Shown in pieces: positions 1 through 10,204 of a stretch of DNA of 64,000 nucleotides. The translations under genes were made by a program, and so were the position numbers. The stretch's first letter is position 1. The number at the start of each line of letters is the position of its first letter. The notes below the pieces were generated by a model, which worked only from the letters and a program-made list of their open reading frames with translations, searched no databases and was not told the DNA's origin. The DNA comes from Gnetum montanum (taxonomy: Eukaryota > Streptophyta > Gnetopsida > Gnetales > Gnetaceae). The stretch spans positions 104,598 to 168,597 of the forward strand of contig MNCI01003927.1 in the NCBI GenBank assembly GCA_015680685.1, read 5' to 3'.

Positions 1-2
1 AC

Positions 3-746
3 CAGGTTGGCCTACAGAAGGAAGTCAATGAGAAACACGTCCAATTGGTGAAGGTAAAAGTAAATGAAGCCCTCGAGCAACTCCAACAAGAAAGAGAAGT
101 TTGGCAGCCCATTGTTGATGGGATTAATGCATACAACAAGGTAGAGATTTGACTGAAGGAGTTTCAAATAGAAGAAATAACAGAGTATATGGAGTTGGCC
201 AATCTCTGTTACGCAAACCTGACAATGTTGACTACTAGACGACCATGGTTAGAGCTAGAGAAAAAAGTGGCTAGCTTGTATTTGTTATACGAGACAGAGT
301 TCAAGCACCACAAAGACACCAAGCAGAAACTTGAGACCAAAAATGCTGAACTCGAAGTTCTTAGAGCATGGTTCATAGATCAATGATCAATTGTTGAGAA
401 CCTAGCTAAATGGATGAATGATTACCAATAGTTGAAGGACACAGTTAGGGCATTTGACATTGAACATAAATAGTTCGTTGCCTAGTTCATCAATGTGAAA
501 GAGTTTCTAGTGATCCCTTGTCCTTGGGATGTGCTTGTTCCAACCGACATTGGTGAAGTTGCATGAATACTGCATGATCCTAGAAGTAAGGAGGAGAAAA
601 TGGAAGCACTGCTAGATGCTTTTCACCTCTCACCTAAAGTCACAGCAGCAACAGGACAGTTGCAGTTGCCTCAACCACTACCCATGCGTGAAGCCAATGA
701 AGGTTCCTTAGAACCTTAGGAGCCACCACTACCTAAGACCATCTAA
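3..746 (+). pseudogene. ORF3 C-terminal coiled-coil region of element L
   Basis: Reading frame 3 carries about 245 codons with several TAG/TGA stops (first near 150). The translation is rich in Glu, Lys, Leu and Gln with heptad-like spacing, for example LEQLQQEREVW and YKHHKDTKQKLE-type segments, so a coiled coil is likely. The segment MELANLCYANLTMLTTRRPW matches the minus-strand ORF3 of E (58256-57987) and of C (about 34950-34720), in the same order and at the same distance from the 3' LTR. The end is proline-rich (EPPLPKTI) and matches C. Function is unknown. It occupies the place of the env-like ORF of Athila elements, but I see no transmembrane segment or signal peptide here. Confidence 0.7.
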
Positions 747-977
747 CCTTCTCCACCACACTTCACATCGTCAAGGAACATGCTATCCAATTTTGAAGAG
801 TTATGTCATGGTGTTCAATTTTATGTCTTGAACACTGTCATTTTTGTAATGTGTTGATCCATACACTCGGGCACTCCATTTTTTGTCAAGTCAGTTAGTC
901 TGTTTTGTTTGAGAAAAAGTCAGTCAATAATCCCATACCTTCCCAATTTTGTAAAAGAACTTAAGGACAAGTTTTCA

Positions 978-993
978 TTTAGTCGTGGGGGTA
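978..993 (+). promoter_or_regulatory. Polypurine tract of element L
   Basis: The tract TTTAGTCGTGGGGGTA lies directly before the LTR start TGATGAG. The same box precedes the 3' LTRs of A (7908-7925, minus) and E (57559-57577, minus). It is the expected plus-strand DNA primer site for reverse transcription. Confidence 0.8.
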
Positions 994-1756
994 TGATGAG
1001 TCGTAGTTCAGTTGGCTACATCAATGAGGCCTCGTCAATGCAGCCTCATCGACTGGGCCTTGTTGAGAAGGCCTAGTTGACGCATCATATCCTGCATCAA
1101 TGAGGCCTCATTGACGCAGTGTTTGTTTTCAGCTATAAATACGTGCCTACCAGCTACATTTATGGAAAAAGAGAGATTTAAGTTGTAGTGAAGCTCTTGC
1201 AGTTTTTCATTTAAAAGTTAGAATTTTTCTCCCAAGTCCCCGTAGCAGGAGTTATTGAGTGTATGGATCTTTATTCGAGCATTGTTGTACCTGAGCACAA
1301 TAGTGTGTGCAGCAATAAAGACGAGCTTTCTGATAAACCTTGTAGCACTTTGGATAGATTAAATATTTTTTATGCATTTAATGTTTTCAATTATTTATTT
1401 AATGCTTTCAATTATTTATTAAATGTTTCCAGTAATTATGTTAATGAAGCAATTAAGCAAGATAGATTAAACACATAAGTACGACCACTTCGAGCGTAAC
1501 ACGTATTCGCTTGGTAATCCTAGCAGCATTATCACTTGGTACGCCCAGTAGCATAGCACTTGGTTGCCTTGTAGTGGATACGTGGGTTTCGGATGTGTAT
1601 GAAAGGTGGGATTGGATGCTTATGTAGGACTAGTTAGACACTAGTTAATTAGTTAATTTAAATTAGTTAATCCAATTACTTTTATATTGATTTGAACACT
1701 AAACCATATAATACAAAATGATAAAAATTAGATGCCTTAATTACACTTAACCATAA
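994..1756 (+). repeat. 3' LTR of element L (truncated)
   Basis: It starts TGATGAG. The U3 region (1018-1114) holds several TCAATGAGGCC-type motifs, including a perfect 18-base palindrome at 1097-1114. A TATA box (TATAAATA) is at 1134-1141 and a polyadenylation signal AATAAA at 1314-1319, inside the sequence GCAATAAAGACGA that all LTRs here share. The sequence stays parallel to the LTR of C until about 1756 and then departs, so the end of U5 is missing. Confidence 0.8.
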
Positions 1757-3435
1757 CATATCCACAACAAACATAACATGACCACATATATCTATATCTA
1801 GTTATCACACTCATTCTATAAACATAATACCACAATTTGATATAACAAAATTTTGCATCACAACCATACTCCTTGAACTACATATAATTTTGTAAAAATG
1901 ACCACTACTATAACCTCCAAGATGATAAATGCCAAAAGAGAAAATAAATTTTACGATTAGAAAGTACATCAAAATATGATCCCAACGATACTAATTTCAC
2001 CCCAATCGGACTTCCAGAAACAAAGTTATGTGTGTTTAAAATTTAATTAATAAAATAATAAATAACAATATCTAGGTACCACAAGTGATAATTGAAACTT
2101 CTAGAAACTTTTGCTCAAAAAAATGCTCATAAAATATAATATTCCAACCATAATAAGGTCATCAACATTACATCTAATATTCACAAGTCCATGTCATTTC
2201 ATATATTGCATATTTATTCATAAACAATTCCTAATCCAAAACAATACATCCAAAACAATTCCTAATTCATATTTTGAGAAATCTACAAAACAATACATCC
2301 AATCTCAATCTTTTAAAAATTTGCTCTACATGCCCATATCGCATGATCATATATACTAATCTAGTACAAAAATACAAGGGAAAGGTAAAGGCAACCCATC
2401 ATTTACAATTATTGAAGCAAAAAATTCAAAACAAGCATGAAATCCTCAAAAATTTGGCAAAACTCTGTTTTGCTGTAAACAAGTTCCACACCTATGTAGA
2501 TATGATTGCAACAATCCCGAATCCAACTTTAGAGAACAAAATTCTTCCACAAAGCTAAAATTTCAGAAAAAGTGAAAAAAAGGAAGAAAACTAAAGAAAC
2601 GAGGAAAAAGAGACTCAAACTTTGTTTTTGTTTGTTTGAGAATAGAAAAGAATAATAGAAACCCAAATCCTGTCGGTAAATGATGTGGTTGGTGGTGGCC
2701 AAAAAGAAAAGACGATACTTTTTGTTGTTGTTTTTTATACGTTATTGATGTACCTCAAGGTTGCTGTTTTTTTCTTTTCGCTTACATGACGTGTAAGCGT
2801 AAGCTTTATGTTAACTTTGTTATTTTATTTTATTTTATTAAACTATATAATTTATCATAAGCTTATTTTGTTTTTTGCAACTAATGCCCTGTAGTTCAGG
2901 CCCGGTAACATGGCATGGTTCTCTACCACCAGCTTAGTTATATATTTATAATATATATCTGTCACATGGCATGGTTCTTATATATTTATAATATATATCT
3001 ATAAATTGGCTCGAAAAGTAAAAATTTCGGAAAAAATTTCACCATTTCTAGACAAAGAACCAGATTTAAAAACCCAAATTTTCATGCTTTCTGGAGGAAG
3101 AATAAGAGTTCTGTACCTTATTTTTTCTAAAGATGGATTTTCTGAAAGAAATTATATTGCATTTCAATTAGAAATTTTGCAGAAATTATACAATCATCCA
3201 AAGGAAATTTAAAAGAAGGGACATGTATTGTACTTTGAATGTTTTTTATTTTATTTTATTTTAGGTTTTAGCAACCACTTGTATCATATTCCTATGCATT
3301 GTAGCAAGTCCCACTTATATGGTTTTTTCTAAAAATCCATGTACCTTTCCTAATCTTACTATTTTGTAGTAGAATTAGGTGGTTGATAAAATTAAATGGA
3401 AATGAAAGAAAAAAGCTTACTCTTGGTAACAAAGT
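1757..3435. other. AT-rich stretch, unassigned
   Basis: I find no convincing gene. Open frames at 2111-2359, 2274-2558 and 3006-3212 are short, AT-driven and unlike any family I know. The phrase CCAATCGGACTTCCAGAAAC near 2012 resembles wording common in plant LTR elements, but no LTR borders are visible. A tandem duplication lies at 2909-3000. Confidence 0.4.
2909..3000 (+). repeat. Imperfect tandem duplication
   Basis: ACATGGCATGGTTCT occurs at 2909-2923 and 2964-2978. The 22-base AT-rich unit TATATATTTATAATATATAT(CT) occurs at 2939-2960 and 2979-3000. The order box-AT unit-box-AT unit points to duplication with loss of about 15 bases in the second copy. Confidence 0.85.
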
Positions 3436-3798
3436 TCATGCAGAATGCCCAGCAAACATGACTTCATTTTCTTTAGAGTTCTTATCAAAACAATTCAAGA
3501 TCTGGGATGATAAAGAAGCCTCAAAATTGGAGAGATTTTTCTCCTGCTCTTTCTTTGGGTTCGGCTCCGGCAGTAAATAGATTTGCTGTAATTCAAGGAT
3601 CCTCAGAATCAGTGGAGGCGTGTAGGTGAGGCACTGCAGCAAGGCATTCATGTAACAGAGGCAGCATGGATTCTGCAGACCTATGGGGCAGGGCCTTGTT
3701 TGTGCAAGAATGAATAATCTCTTCTCAATCCATGGAACCATGGCCAATTTTCTGCGAATTTGCGGCCTGCTGAAAATAAATATTTGCAGGGAATCCAT
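3436..3798 (-). pseudogene. Ubiquitin carboxyl-terminal hydrolase (USP/UBP) Cys-box fragment
   Basis: A 120-residue minus-strand frame contains GLQN.....CYMNALLQCLTYTPPL. This follows the Cys box of the USP/UBP family (GLxNxGNTCYxNxxLQCL) and keeps the presumed catalytic Cys, although the GNT before it is changed to CCL. A shifted frame just downstream (AFCMNFV, near 3450-3430) resembles the next conserved patch (GFCxxCA), so a frameshift is likely. The His and Asp boxes are absent. It could be one exon of a decayed gene or a fragment carried by a transposon; no intron or element border proves either. A USP fragment of fewer than 130 residues cannot be active. Confidence 0.45.
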
Positions 3799-3800
3799 GC

Positions 3801-6589
3801 TGTGCCGATGCTGTTCCTGCTTCCGCTATAAATATATTCCTGGCTCTCCCTGTGCTGTTCATTTCCCCTTCAGGTCCATCGACCCTTCGAATTTCGTTGT
3901 GGGTATTTTCTTCGATTTGGTTAGGTGAACCGATAATATCCAGAAAAATTAAGATATCGTTCAGCCCATATCACAGTTCACTTAATAGTCTAATGAGGCG
4001 TATTTATGATTTTCAACGAACATAACCTTACCAGGACGCAACCTTGTAAAACGTATTACGCAACCTTTTTATTTCTGTTTTGTAACGGAACTTTTCAAAT
4101 TAAAGTGAAAAAAGTTCAGGGCATAGACCCTTAAAACACTTCCTGTATCTCTGCTGCTTTCCAATATCCCTACTGTTACATTAACCCATACTTAAACAAA
4201 GGATTTTCTATCGCAAAATGCTGAAAAAAATTCTTAAACTTAATCACCAAAATGAATTCTCTGCATAATAATAATAATAATAAAATCAAAGTAAACTTAA
4301 TAATATCTGAATATACTGCATAGACTTGTAATGTAAGGAAATAAGACCAATCTTTTCTAATTTTGTAACTGATTTTAGCAAATGAAGGCACTATGAGCAG
4401 GAACAGAATAAGATCATAAACAAAAGTATAAGAGAATATTTAGAAATGGTTATATTTCACTGCAGCAAATGGTATTATTAAATGAAGATTTCATTATACG
4501 AGAAAGAGTATTCTTAACTCGCAGCATAATAAAAGTTCCAGTGATATTTCAACAATGATGACCATGCGATAAAGAAGTTTATAGGTGTTGTCGTTTTTAA
4601 GCTTCTGTTCCTCTCTAGTGTCACGGTTCTCTCTAGCGTCACAGTGGTGCTGCCATTCCTCTCTTGCGCGGGTAATGGTGTCAAGCCACTGCTACCGTTC
4701 CTTTTCTTTTGTGGTAAAGTAGCCACACCAGTTTTATAGATGGAGGGAACATGATCAATAAGATTGAAAATTAAAGGGTGATTTAAATGCACTATTTTAA
4801 ACTAAAAAGAAAACCATGGTCAGGTCAAAATTAGGTATATGTGACCAACTGGGAAGGTCATGGTGCTTTTTTCACCATTATTATAAGACATGCTATGCCC
4901 CAAAATCCATGCCATGTGATTGGGCCCTCAATCATGCATAACAAACACACTTAGAATTTCAAATTAAAATATGTTTGAACCTATGAGATCCATATCAAAT
5001 GCTTTACACATTTACATGCTAAAATCACATCCAAGCAACACATAACATAGTGCTACAGTTCAAATGCATAACTAAATAGTTGCTCTTGTACCCCAATCCA
5101 ACATCCTTGCCAACTACATCACCTATCTAACATATCACATAGGGCTAATACACATAATCAAGTTAGTTAAGTATGTAAAGACATCATAATCATAACATAA
5201 AGACTAAAGCATCATAACATATAAAGCACAGTCATGGCAAACTAAAACATCCCCGATAACTCACTGAGACTATACACACAATTTATAAATCATAATTATA
5301 CAATGTCTCTAGAAGGGATGTAACAACAAGTGTTATACCAAGTTCAAATTATTTATGTCCATGATGATCCATTTTATTCAGAGTTCATATTATTATTTTA
5401 TCAAAATGAATAATTAAGATGGAGATACCATGTCAACAACATTGTTTAAGCCCTTAACAAGTTAGCACAGTACTTGTTGCAGTTTGTCTTAATCAAAGAA
5501 AGATTATCCAAAGTAGTGGTTAGTTACAAAATTATTAAACACGTGATGTGGCCTTACTAACATAAAATTGGAAAGCAAAGCACAAATGGAAAGAGGAATA
5601 TAATAAAGATCTATCTCTTAGGAATAGAGAAAAAAATCAATGAACCTCAAGATGTGAATACAATCCATAAGATGGTGCAGCAAAAGACCTTGTTAATTCA
5701 AGAATTAATCTCATAGATAAAATATGAAATGCTATTGACATGTAATTTTCAACCATATTAAAGATAATAGAGGAAGAGACCATCATTTGAAGTGCTTATT
5801 TCACCAGTTGGATGATGTGGGTTTAAGCCTAGATGTAGCCATTCAAAAGGATATTAGACTTTTGCTTATCCATTAATCCTCCTAGGACTTTGCTTAGTAA
5901 GATGAGGATCGAGGATCTAGACAATGGTCCTTATTAAAGATAATGAAGTAGAGAAATAAATAAGAAAAAACAATAAAATCCAAATAAGAGTTAGCAAAGA
6001 AGAAGAAGAAAGATTAACTTAAGTAACAAGGCAAAGTATCTGTTGTAAAAGAAGTGTTAAATTTGGAGATAGAAAAAAATGGTGATTGTGAGTATGGTTG
6101 GTATGAACATGTTAAGGATGTTTACTTTATTATGTTTCAAATGAATGTAGCTTTATAAAAATCAAGCACGTTTGCTTTTAATCTAAAGTTTGTTAAGGAA
6201 CATATGCCAAAGAAGTTGTCCTATTCACAAGTTAATTACAAACAAACCTGATATTATCCAAGCAAAGTGATATCTCAACCTGAAGAGTAATATTAGTAGT
6301 AGTAGAAAACTTCATAGTTTTAGGGCATGCCATCACTATGAGGATAGTACTAATACCACTAGCTTAATCCTTACAGATACTTTGTTTAATAACCAGTCTC
6401 TCTAACAAGTCTTGTTGCTTCTACATATCACTATAACCCTCTAGAATTTCGTAGACCTATTAGACTAACTCTTCAATTTCCATCATATGTGCCTTTTCAC
6501 CTCAAAATCCTTTGTCATTTGAACCTTCACCTCAAATGCAAGGTGAGTTATCATCAAAATCACAAAAGAGAAATACTATTTGTGTAATT
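3801..6589. other. AT-rich stretch without a recognisable gene
   Basis: Nothing here is convincing. 4514-4792 (minus) is an open frame made partly of a short repeat (TTCTCTCTAG.GTCAC at about 4610-4640). An (AAT)n run lies at 4266-4285. At 5790-5850 one plus frame reads HHLKCLFHQLDDVGLSL, slightly like the region after the YxDD box of gypsy RTs, but the flanks do not support it. Confidence 0.4.
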
Positions 6590-6785
6590 CACATGCAGGT
6601 GAATGATGAGACTAGTCCTCAGCATCACCTAGAGCCACAATGCTCATCTTGCTAAGTGAAATCTCAGAAGGGTTGGTAAATGAGTGAAAGCCTAACCTCT
6701 TTGACTCGTTGCACTTAAGCTTGAACCCAAGTTTTTAACTTGATAAACAAGCACTTTACCATCACTCCAAATAATGGTCCCTTAA
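6590..6785 (-). mobile_element. tRNA-derived SINE-like copy (type 2)
   Basis: On the minus strand, TGGTAAAGTGCTTG (about 6763-6750) resembles a Pol III A box. GGTTCAAGCTT (about 6729-6719), some 35 bases downstream, resembles a B box (GGTTCAANNC). The body that follows, on the plus strand GAGCCACAATGCTCATC (6632-6648), recurs at 33590-33606 as GAGCCTCAATGCTCATC. Box spacing and the repeated body fit a plant tRNA-derived SINE. Ends and target duplication are not clear. Confidence 0.45.
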
Positions 6786-6924
6786 TTCTTAACATAAATA
6801 TGGTAAATATCCTTTATTTAGGATGAAAAATAAGCTTATGTCCATTTTAAAAAGTGAAACTAAAACTAAAATTGGATTTTTACTTATGTCTACTAGGACC
6901 CTCTTGAGCTTATCAATAGCGTAG

Positions 6925-7045
6925 TTTTAGAATTTTTTAATAATATTTTAAAGCTATAACTTAACAGTGCTCATTAGAATTAAATTTGTGACCTAGGTTT
7001 TTCATATTAAGACTTGTGTATCACTAATCTAAGGCTTCATTATTT
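6925..7045 (-). mobile_element. tRNA-derived SINE copy (type 1)
   Basis: The reverse complement aligns without large gaps with the two plus-strand copies at 47757-47910 and 50845-50975. It shares AGTGATA...CTTAATATGAAAA then CAAATTTAATTCTAATGAGCA, against CAATTCTAAGGAGCAATGCTAAG in the 47.8 kb copy. It is degenerate, and the A box is weaker than in the 47.8 kb copy. Confidence 0.5.
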
Positions 7046-7105
7046 TTAATGGATTGGTATATTAGAATTGCAACTAAGACCTTCTTCTTTGTGACAAGTA
7101 ATTTT

Positions 7106-7110
7106 ATCAT
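7106..7110. repeat. Target site duplication of element A, left copy (ATCAT)
   Basis: ATCAT directly precedes the LTR terminus TGATGAG. The same five bases follow the other LTR at 32557-32561, which shows that the two LTRs belong to one insertion. Confidence 0.9.
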
Positions 7111-7907
7111 TGATGAGTGGCAAGGTACCCCTACACTCAACCATACGAATACGAGCGTTTCATGCGTGATCCGGTCGAACTCCAAGGACTAAGTGTTTAC
7201 GCACCCTAATGGAACACTTAAGGTTAATCAATCGCTGTCTTCCCAAACTTACTTGTATTGTCATGGTTGTATGGTTAAGTAAGCTTGAGGTATATGATTT
7301 TTATATCTTTCATCTTTTTAATGTCTTATACTAATGAGGAAAGGTGAAGAGAACTAAATGGCTACTTTTGCTAATTATTCACTAACTAAGTTCTAATTGT
7401 CCTAGCACCAGTATTTGTTCCCACTTGCTGCACACACCCTGAACTAGTGCAATGCTGTTGGGATTACCAAACGCTACTCGTTACTGGGTTACCAAGCATT
7501 ACACACGTGCTCGAAGCAGTCGTACTGAGTGCACTTAACTAGGAGAGTCAAGGGTTGAGAGAGACTAATTATCTAGGAAAGCATTTAAACATTCAACAAT
7601 AATTAATTCCTATTTAGGTTAGTCCACATGCTGCAAGGTTTATCGGAAAGTCCGTCTTTATTGCCGTACACAAATATGTGCTCAGGTATAATTTGCTCGA
7701 ATAAAGATCCGTTTACTTTAAGACTCCTACTGCAGGCACATGGAAATTATTCTAACTCTGGAATGGTAAAACTGCTATAGTTTGGCTAAGGGTCTAAGTC
7801 TAGATGAATGAACAAGGGAAAGCTGTCTCTTGTTTATAGACATTGCGGCAGGCTGCGATATCATGGGGGCGGACGCGATATCCTGTACGCGATATCATGG
7901 CTCATCA
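7111..7907 (-). repeat. 3' LTR of element A
   Basis: 797 bases, TGATGAG...CTCATCA on the plus strand. U3 (7846-7900) holds three GATATC motifs in GCGATATC/CGCGATATC context. A TATA box (TATAAACA, minus) is at 7838-7831. The shared GCAATAAAGACG polyadenylation phrase is near 7660. It aligns over its full length with 31918-32556 except for the part hidden by the N. About 8% of bases differ in the first 190, mostly transitions (counted by eye). Confidence 0.92.
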
Positions 7908-7925
7908 TACCCCTATGACTGAATG
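7908..7925 (-). promoter_or_regulatory. Polypurine tract of element A (PPT3)
   Basis: The minus strand reads CATTCAGTCATAGGGGTA directly before the LTR start TGATGAG. It matches the tract of L. Confidence 0.8.
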
Positions 7926-8290
7926 AAAACTCGTCCTCAAGTTCCTTACATAATATTGGGAAGGTATGGAATTATTGACTTGAATGACACTAATGATGAA
8001 TGGGGTGACACATGAATGGATCATCATTACAATACATGACAAAATTAGTGTTCATGACAATAAGAGTGAACACAATACACATTTGACATCCATCCTTATT
8101 TGGCAGTTGAGAGAGAAGAGAGAAGAGAGAGAGAGAAAAGAAGAAGTCTTTTGCTGCCAACGCCAAGATTGCGCTTTTTGTTATCCATCCATAATTGTGC
8201 CATCGATCTTGTTCCTTTGCATGACTATTCCAGCACCAGTCCATCCTAAGTGTTTTCTCTAGCTCCAATCCGTTGTCGTATGGTTTCCAT
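7926..8290 (-). other. Remnant ORF3 start region of element A (ORF3 deleted)
   Basis: Where C and E have ORF3 of about 2.7-2.8 kb, A has 365 bases. The minus strand shows an acceptor-like GTATGTGCAG followed directly by ATG (8290-8288), as in E, but that frame stops after 14 codons. A longer overlapping frame (8298-7990) has no resemblance to ORF3. An (AG)n-rich run is at 8109-8145. Confidence 0.5.
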
Positions 8291-8478
8291 CTGCACATAC
8301 AACACAGTCACATATTAGCAAGGGTAAATAAATCACAATGCAATTGATACCTTGCCTCGGTGTACAGTTTATTGGCTGAGTTGTGATATTGCGAATATGG
8401 ATCCAAGAGATATAATACTGGTGACTACCGAAGGTGTAAGGTGTAGGGGTTAGGAGAAAATTGAAAAAATTGGACCAA

Positions 8479-8495
8479 GACCCCCATGACTAAGA
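8479..8495 (-). promoter_or_regulatory. Internal purine box 2 of element A
   Basis: The minus strand reads CTTAGTCATGGGGGTCT. It is the same core (AGTCATGGGGG) as the tract at the LTR border, but about 570 bases inside. Counterparts in C and E occupy the leader upstream of ORF3. Confidence 0.65.
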
Positions 8496-9840
8496 GCGAT
8501 CCTCCGGTAGTGATAGAATGGAAAAATATAAGGAATAAGAAAGATGGAGAAAAAGAAATAAAGAGAATGCCAATAAAATGGATGTCATAGGTGGAAAATG
8601 AACAAAATAAATGGTGATTACATTAATGTTTAAGGGAAAGAAGTTAACTGATGCACCAAATAGAAATGCCAGTGGGTCCTCCGCAAAGCAGGCTCATGCC
8701 CTTCAATGCTCTGACAATCCCACATTCAAAAAGTCCGTAGGCTTTGGAAATATCAATTGGAAGCAAGAGTTAAAGTCTTAGCCACAAGAATTTACCCAAA
8801 AGAAAATAATATATCAACCAAAATATAGACTACTGATACAACCGGCAATGAGGTGAAAAATGGAGAAAGAATGATGGAAAGAAAAGGATGGAATGGAGTC
8901 TCAAGAAAAAGGTGGTGTATAGCCCCTTGTGTATTAATGGTTAATGTGACTTAGTAGTTCTTATTCCAAATCCAGCCTCAAACAATCCACATTCAATGAC
9001 TTCACATTAATACATTTGACCAATTCATCCACTTGGAGTAACGAGAATGCTTCCACCAAAAAGTCACCACCATTCCAATGAAATGAAAAAGGAGAAAGTA
9101 GGAAGCGAGAAAGGGCCTTAGTTAGAGGGAACATGTTTAATTAGTTCCATAACCAGTGCTTGTAGCCTAGATGATTATTTTGTCTAAGGGGTGTGCTTTG
9201 AATTCTCACTCTTTTTTTTTTCTCTCTCTCACTCTCTCTCTTTTTGCGTGAGAACCACACCATGCAAAGACTTATTATTTTTATTAGCTCAGCTTCTTGA
9301 TAATGGAGCAATGTCGAAATGGTAAGGAAAACTCAGGAAGAAAACATCCAAGCACCCAAGAGAATGGCCAACACAAATGCATCAAATCCCCTTGAAGGCA
9401 CACCCTTTTCAATCCTTGAGTCCTTCCGTAGTTTGAGAAATGCCCACTCATCAATTCGTTGATAGTTCTATTTATTAAAGAAAGGGACTGTACATTTCCA
9501 AGCCAAGAGAGACCATAGAAATTCATGGATGCATGGATGACGTGGACTCATTGCTTGTTATATCAAAAGAACCATACCTTAGTATCAACATTGTAACTCA
9601 AAGGTAAAAACCAAACATTAGCAATCAATGGAATACAGTTCATACCACCATCAAGAGCACTTATTAGGTAATGATCTTAACAAAATGAATAAACAAAATA
9701 AATGAACATACAAATAATGAAAAAGCATGAATGATGTTGCAAAACAAAAACAGGAAAGGTGAAAGAAATTTGTAAAATAAAAATGTGTAAAACAAAAAAC
9801 TTAAAAAGGAATTGAGGGACTTGATTGATTAGCATAGGTG
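8496..9840 (-). other. Noncoding spacer of element A between integrase tail and ORF3 leader
   Basis: No gene seen. Blocks at about 8640-8800 and 9100-9260 align with C at 37920-38120 and 38441-38560 (for example GTGGGTCCTCC and CTAAGGGGTGTGCTTTGAATT). It is therefore a conserved noncoding module of this group. CT-rich runs lie at 9211-9245. Confidence 0.6.
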
Positions 9841-9862
9841 GCCATCTCCCCCATGACTGAGT
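9841..9862 (-). promoter_or_regulatory. Internal purine box 1 of element A (after integrase)
   Basis: The minus strand reads CAACTCAGTCATGGGGGAGA followed by TGGC. The counterpart in C is at 39257-39280. It lies just past the end of the integrase tail and shares the AGTCATGGGGG core with boxes 2 and 3. Confidence 0.65.
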
Positions 9863-10199
9863 TGAAAGGAGGAGATCCAAAATAATGAGTGAGGTCGTCC
9901 TTTCTCCGATGTGTTATGTGAAGTGACTGTTCTAGATTCATGGTAAGGTTTAGTTTGTTGCACATTGACTAGTAATCTTTTATCAGAGTGCTTTTTTGAT
10001 GTTTTTAGGAATTTCTAGGTTCCCCCTATTGATGTTTTTAGGTTAAGGGTTAGAAGTTGGTGACACTCTTGCTTTAGTGCATCTATGCTTTTGACATGGG
10101 AGCAAGTTGTTTCCCCAGTTAGTTCCATGCATGTTGGTGAGTTGCTCTTTAGATTAGCTATCAACCACGGGGTGTCTTTCTGTTGTGTGGTTGCTACAT
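9863..10199 (-). pseudogene. Deletion junction: protease tail joined to integrase C-terminal tail (element A)
   Basis: From the right, the minus strand continues the protease region interrupted by B (YVATTQQKDTPWLIANLK, then TGETTCSHVKSIDALKQECHQ). This matches C, where the same stretch leads into RT (VATKKEATQWL...DELKKFCYQL). After about 10045 it changes to a segment like the integrase C-terminus (LLVNVQQTKPYHES; C has LLNIQKIKPFHKP near 39370). RT, RNase H and most of integrase are absent. The 14-base direct repeat TTGATGTTTTTAGG (9996-10009 and 10029-10042) lies at the join and may be a scar of the deletion. Confidence 0.7.
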
Positions 10200-10204
10200 A
10201 AAGG
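10200..10204. repeat. Target site duplication of element B, left copy (AAAGG)
   Basis: AAAGG precedes the LTR start TGAAACACCCC. ACAGG follows the 3' LTR at 28679-28683, so four of five bases match. Removing B restores a sequence parallel to the uninterrupted protease tail of C near 42300. Confidence 0.75.

Larger units (their letters stand above)
1..1756 (+). mobile_element. Element L: 3' end of an Athila-type Ty3/gypsy retrotransposon
   Basis: This is the 3' portion of a plus-strand element that starts outside the window. In order it holds the C-terminal part of ORF3 (3-746), about 230 bases of 3' noncoding DNA, a polypurine tract (978-993) and a 3' LTR from 994. ORF3 and the noncoding tail align by eye with the 3' part of element C (minus strand, 34352-34980), and the LTR belongs to the C/D family. 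The LTR can be followed to about 1756. After that the last 250 or so bases expected from C are missing, so the element is truncated. Seen: ORF3 homology, purine tract and LTR start TGATGAG. Inferred: lineage, from C, which has gag and pol. Confidence 0.8.

Noticed and set aside
3006-3212. Plus-strand frame of 68 codons
   Set aside because: AT-rich, no domain or homology I recognise, and no neighbouring exon evidence.
4514-4792. Minus-strand frame of 92 codons
   Set aside because: The middle part is a short DNA repeat (CTCTAG.GTCAC) and no known protein pattern is present.
5780-5860. Weak RT-like wording (HHLKCLFHQLDDVGLSL)
   Set aside because: No YxDD or other RT motif upstream or downstream in any frame; likely chance.
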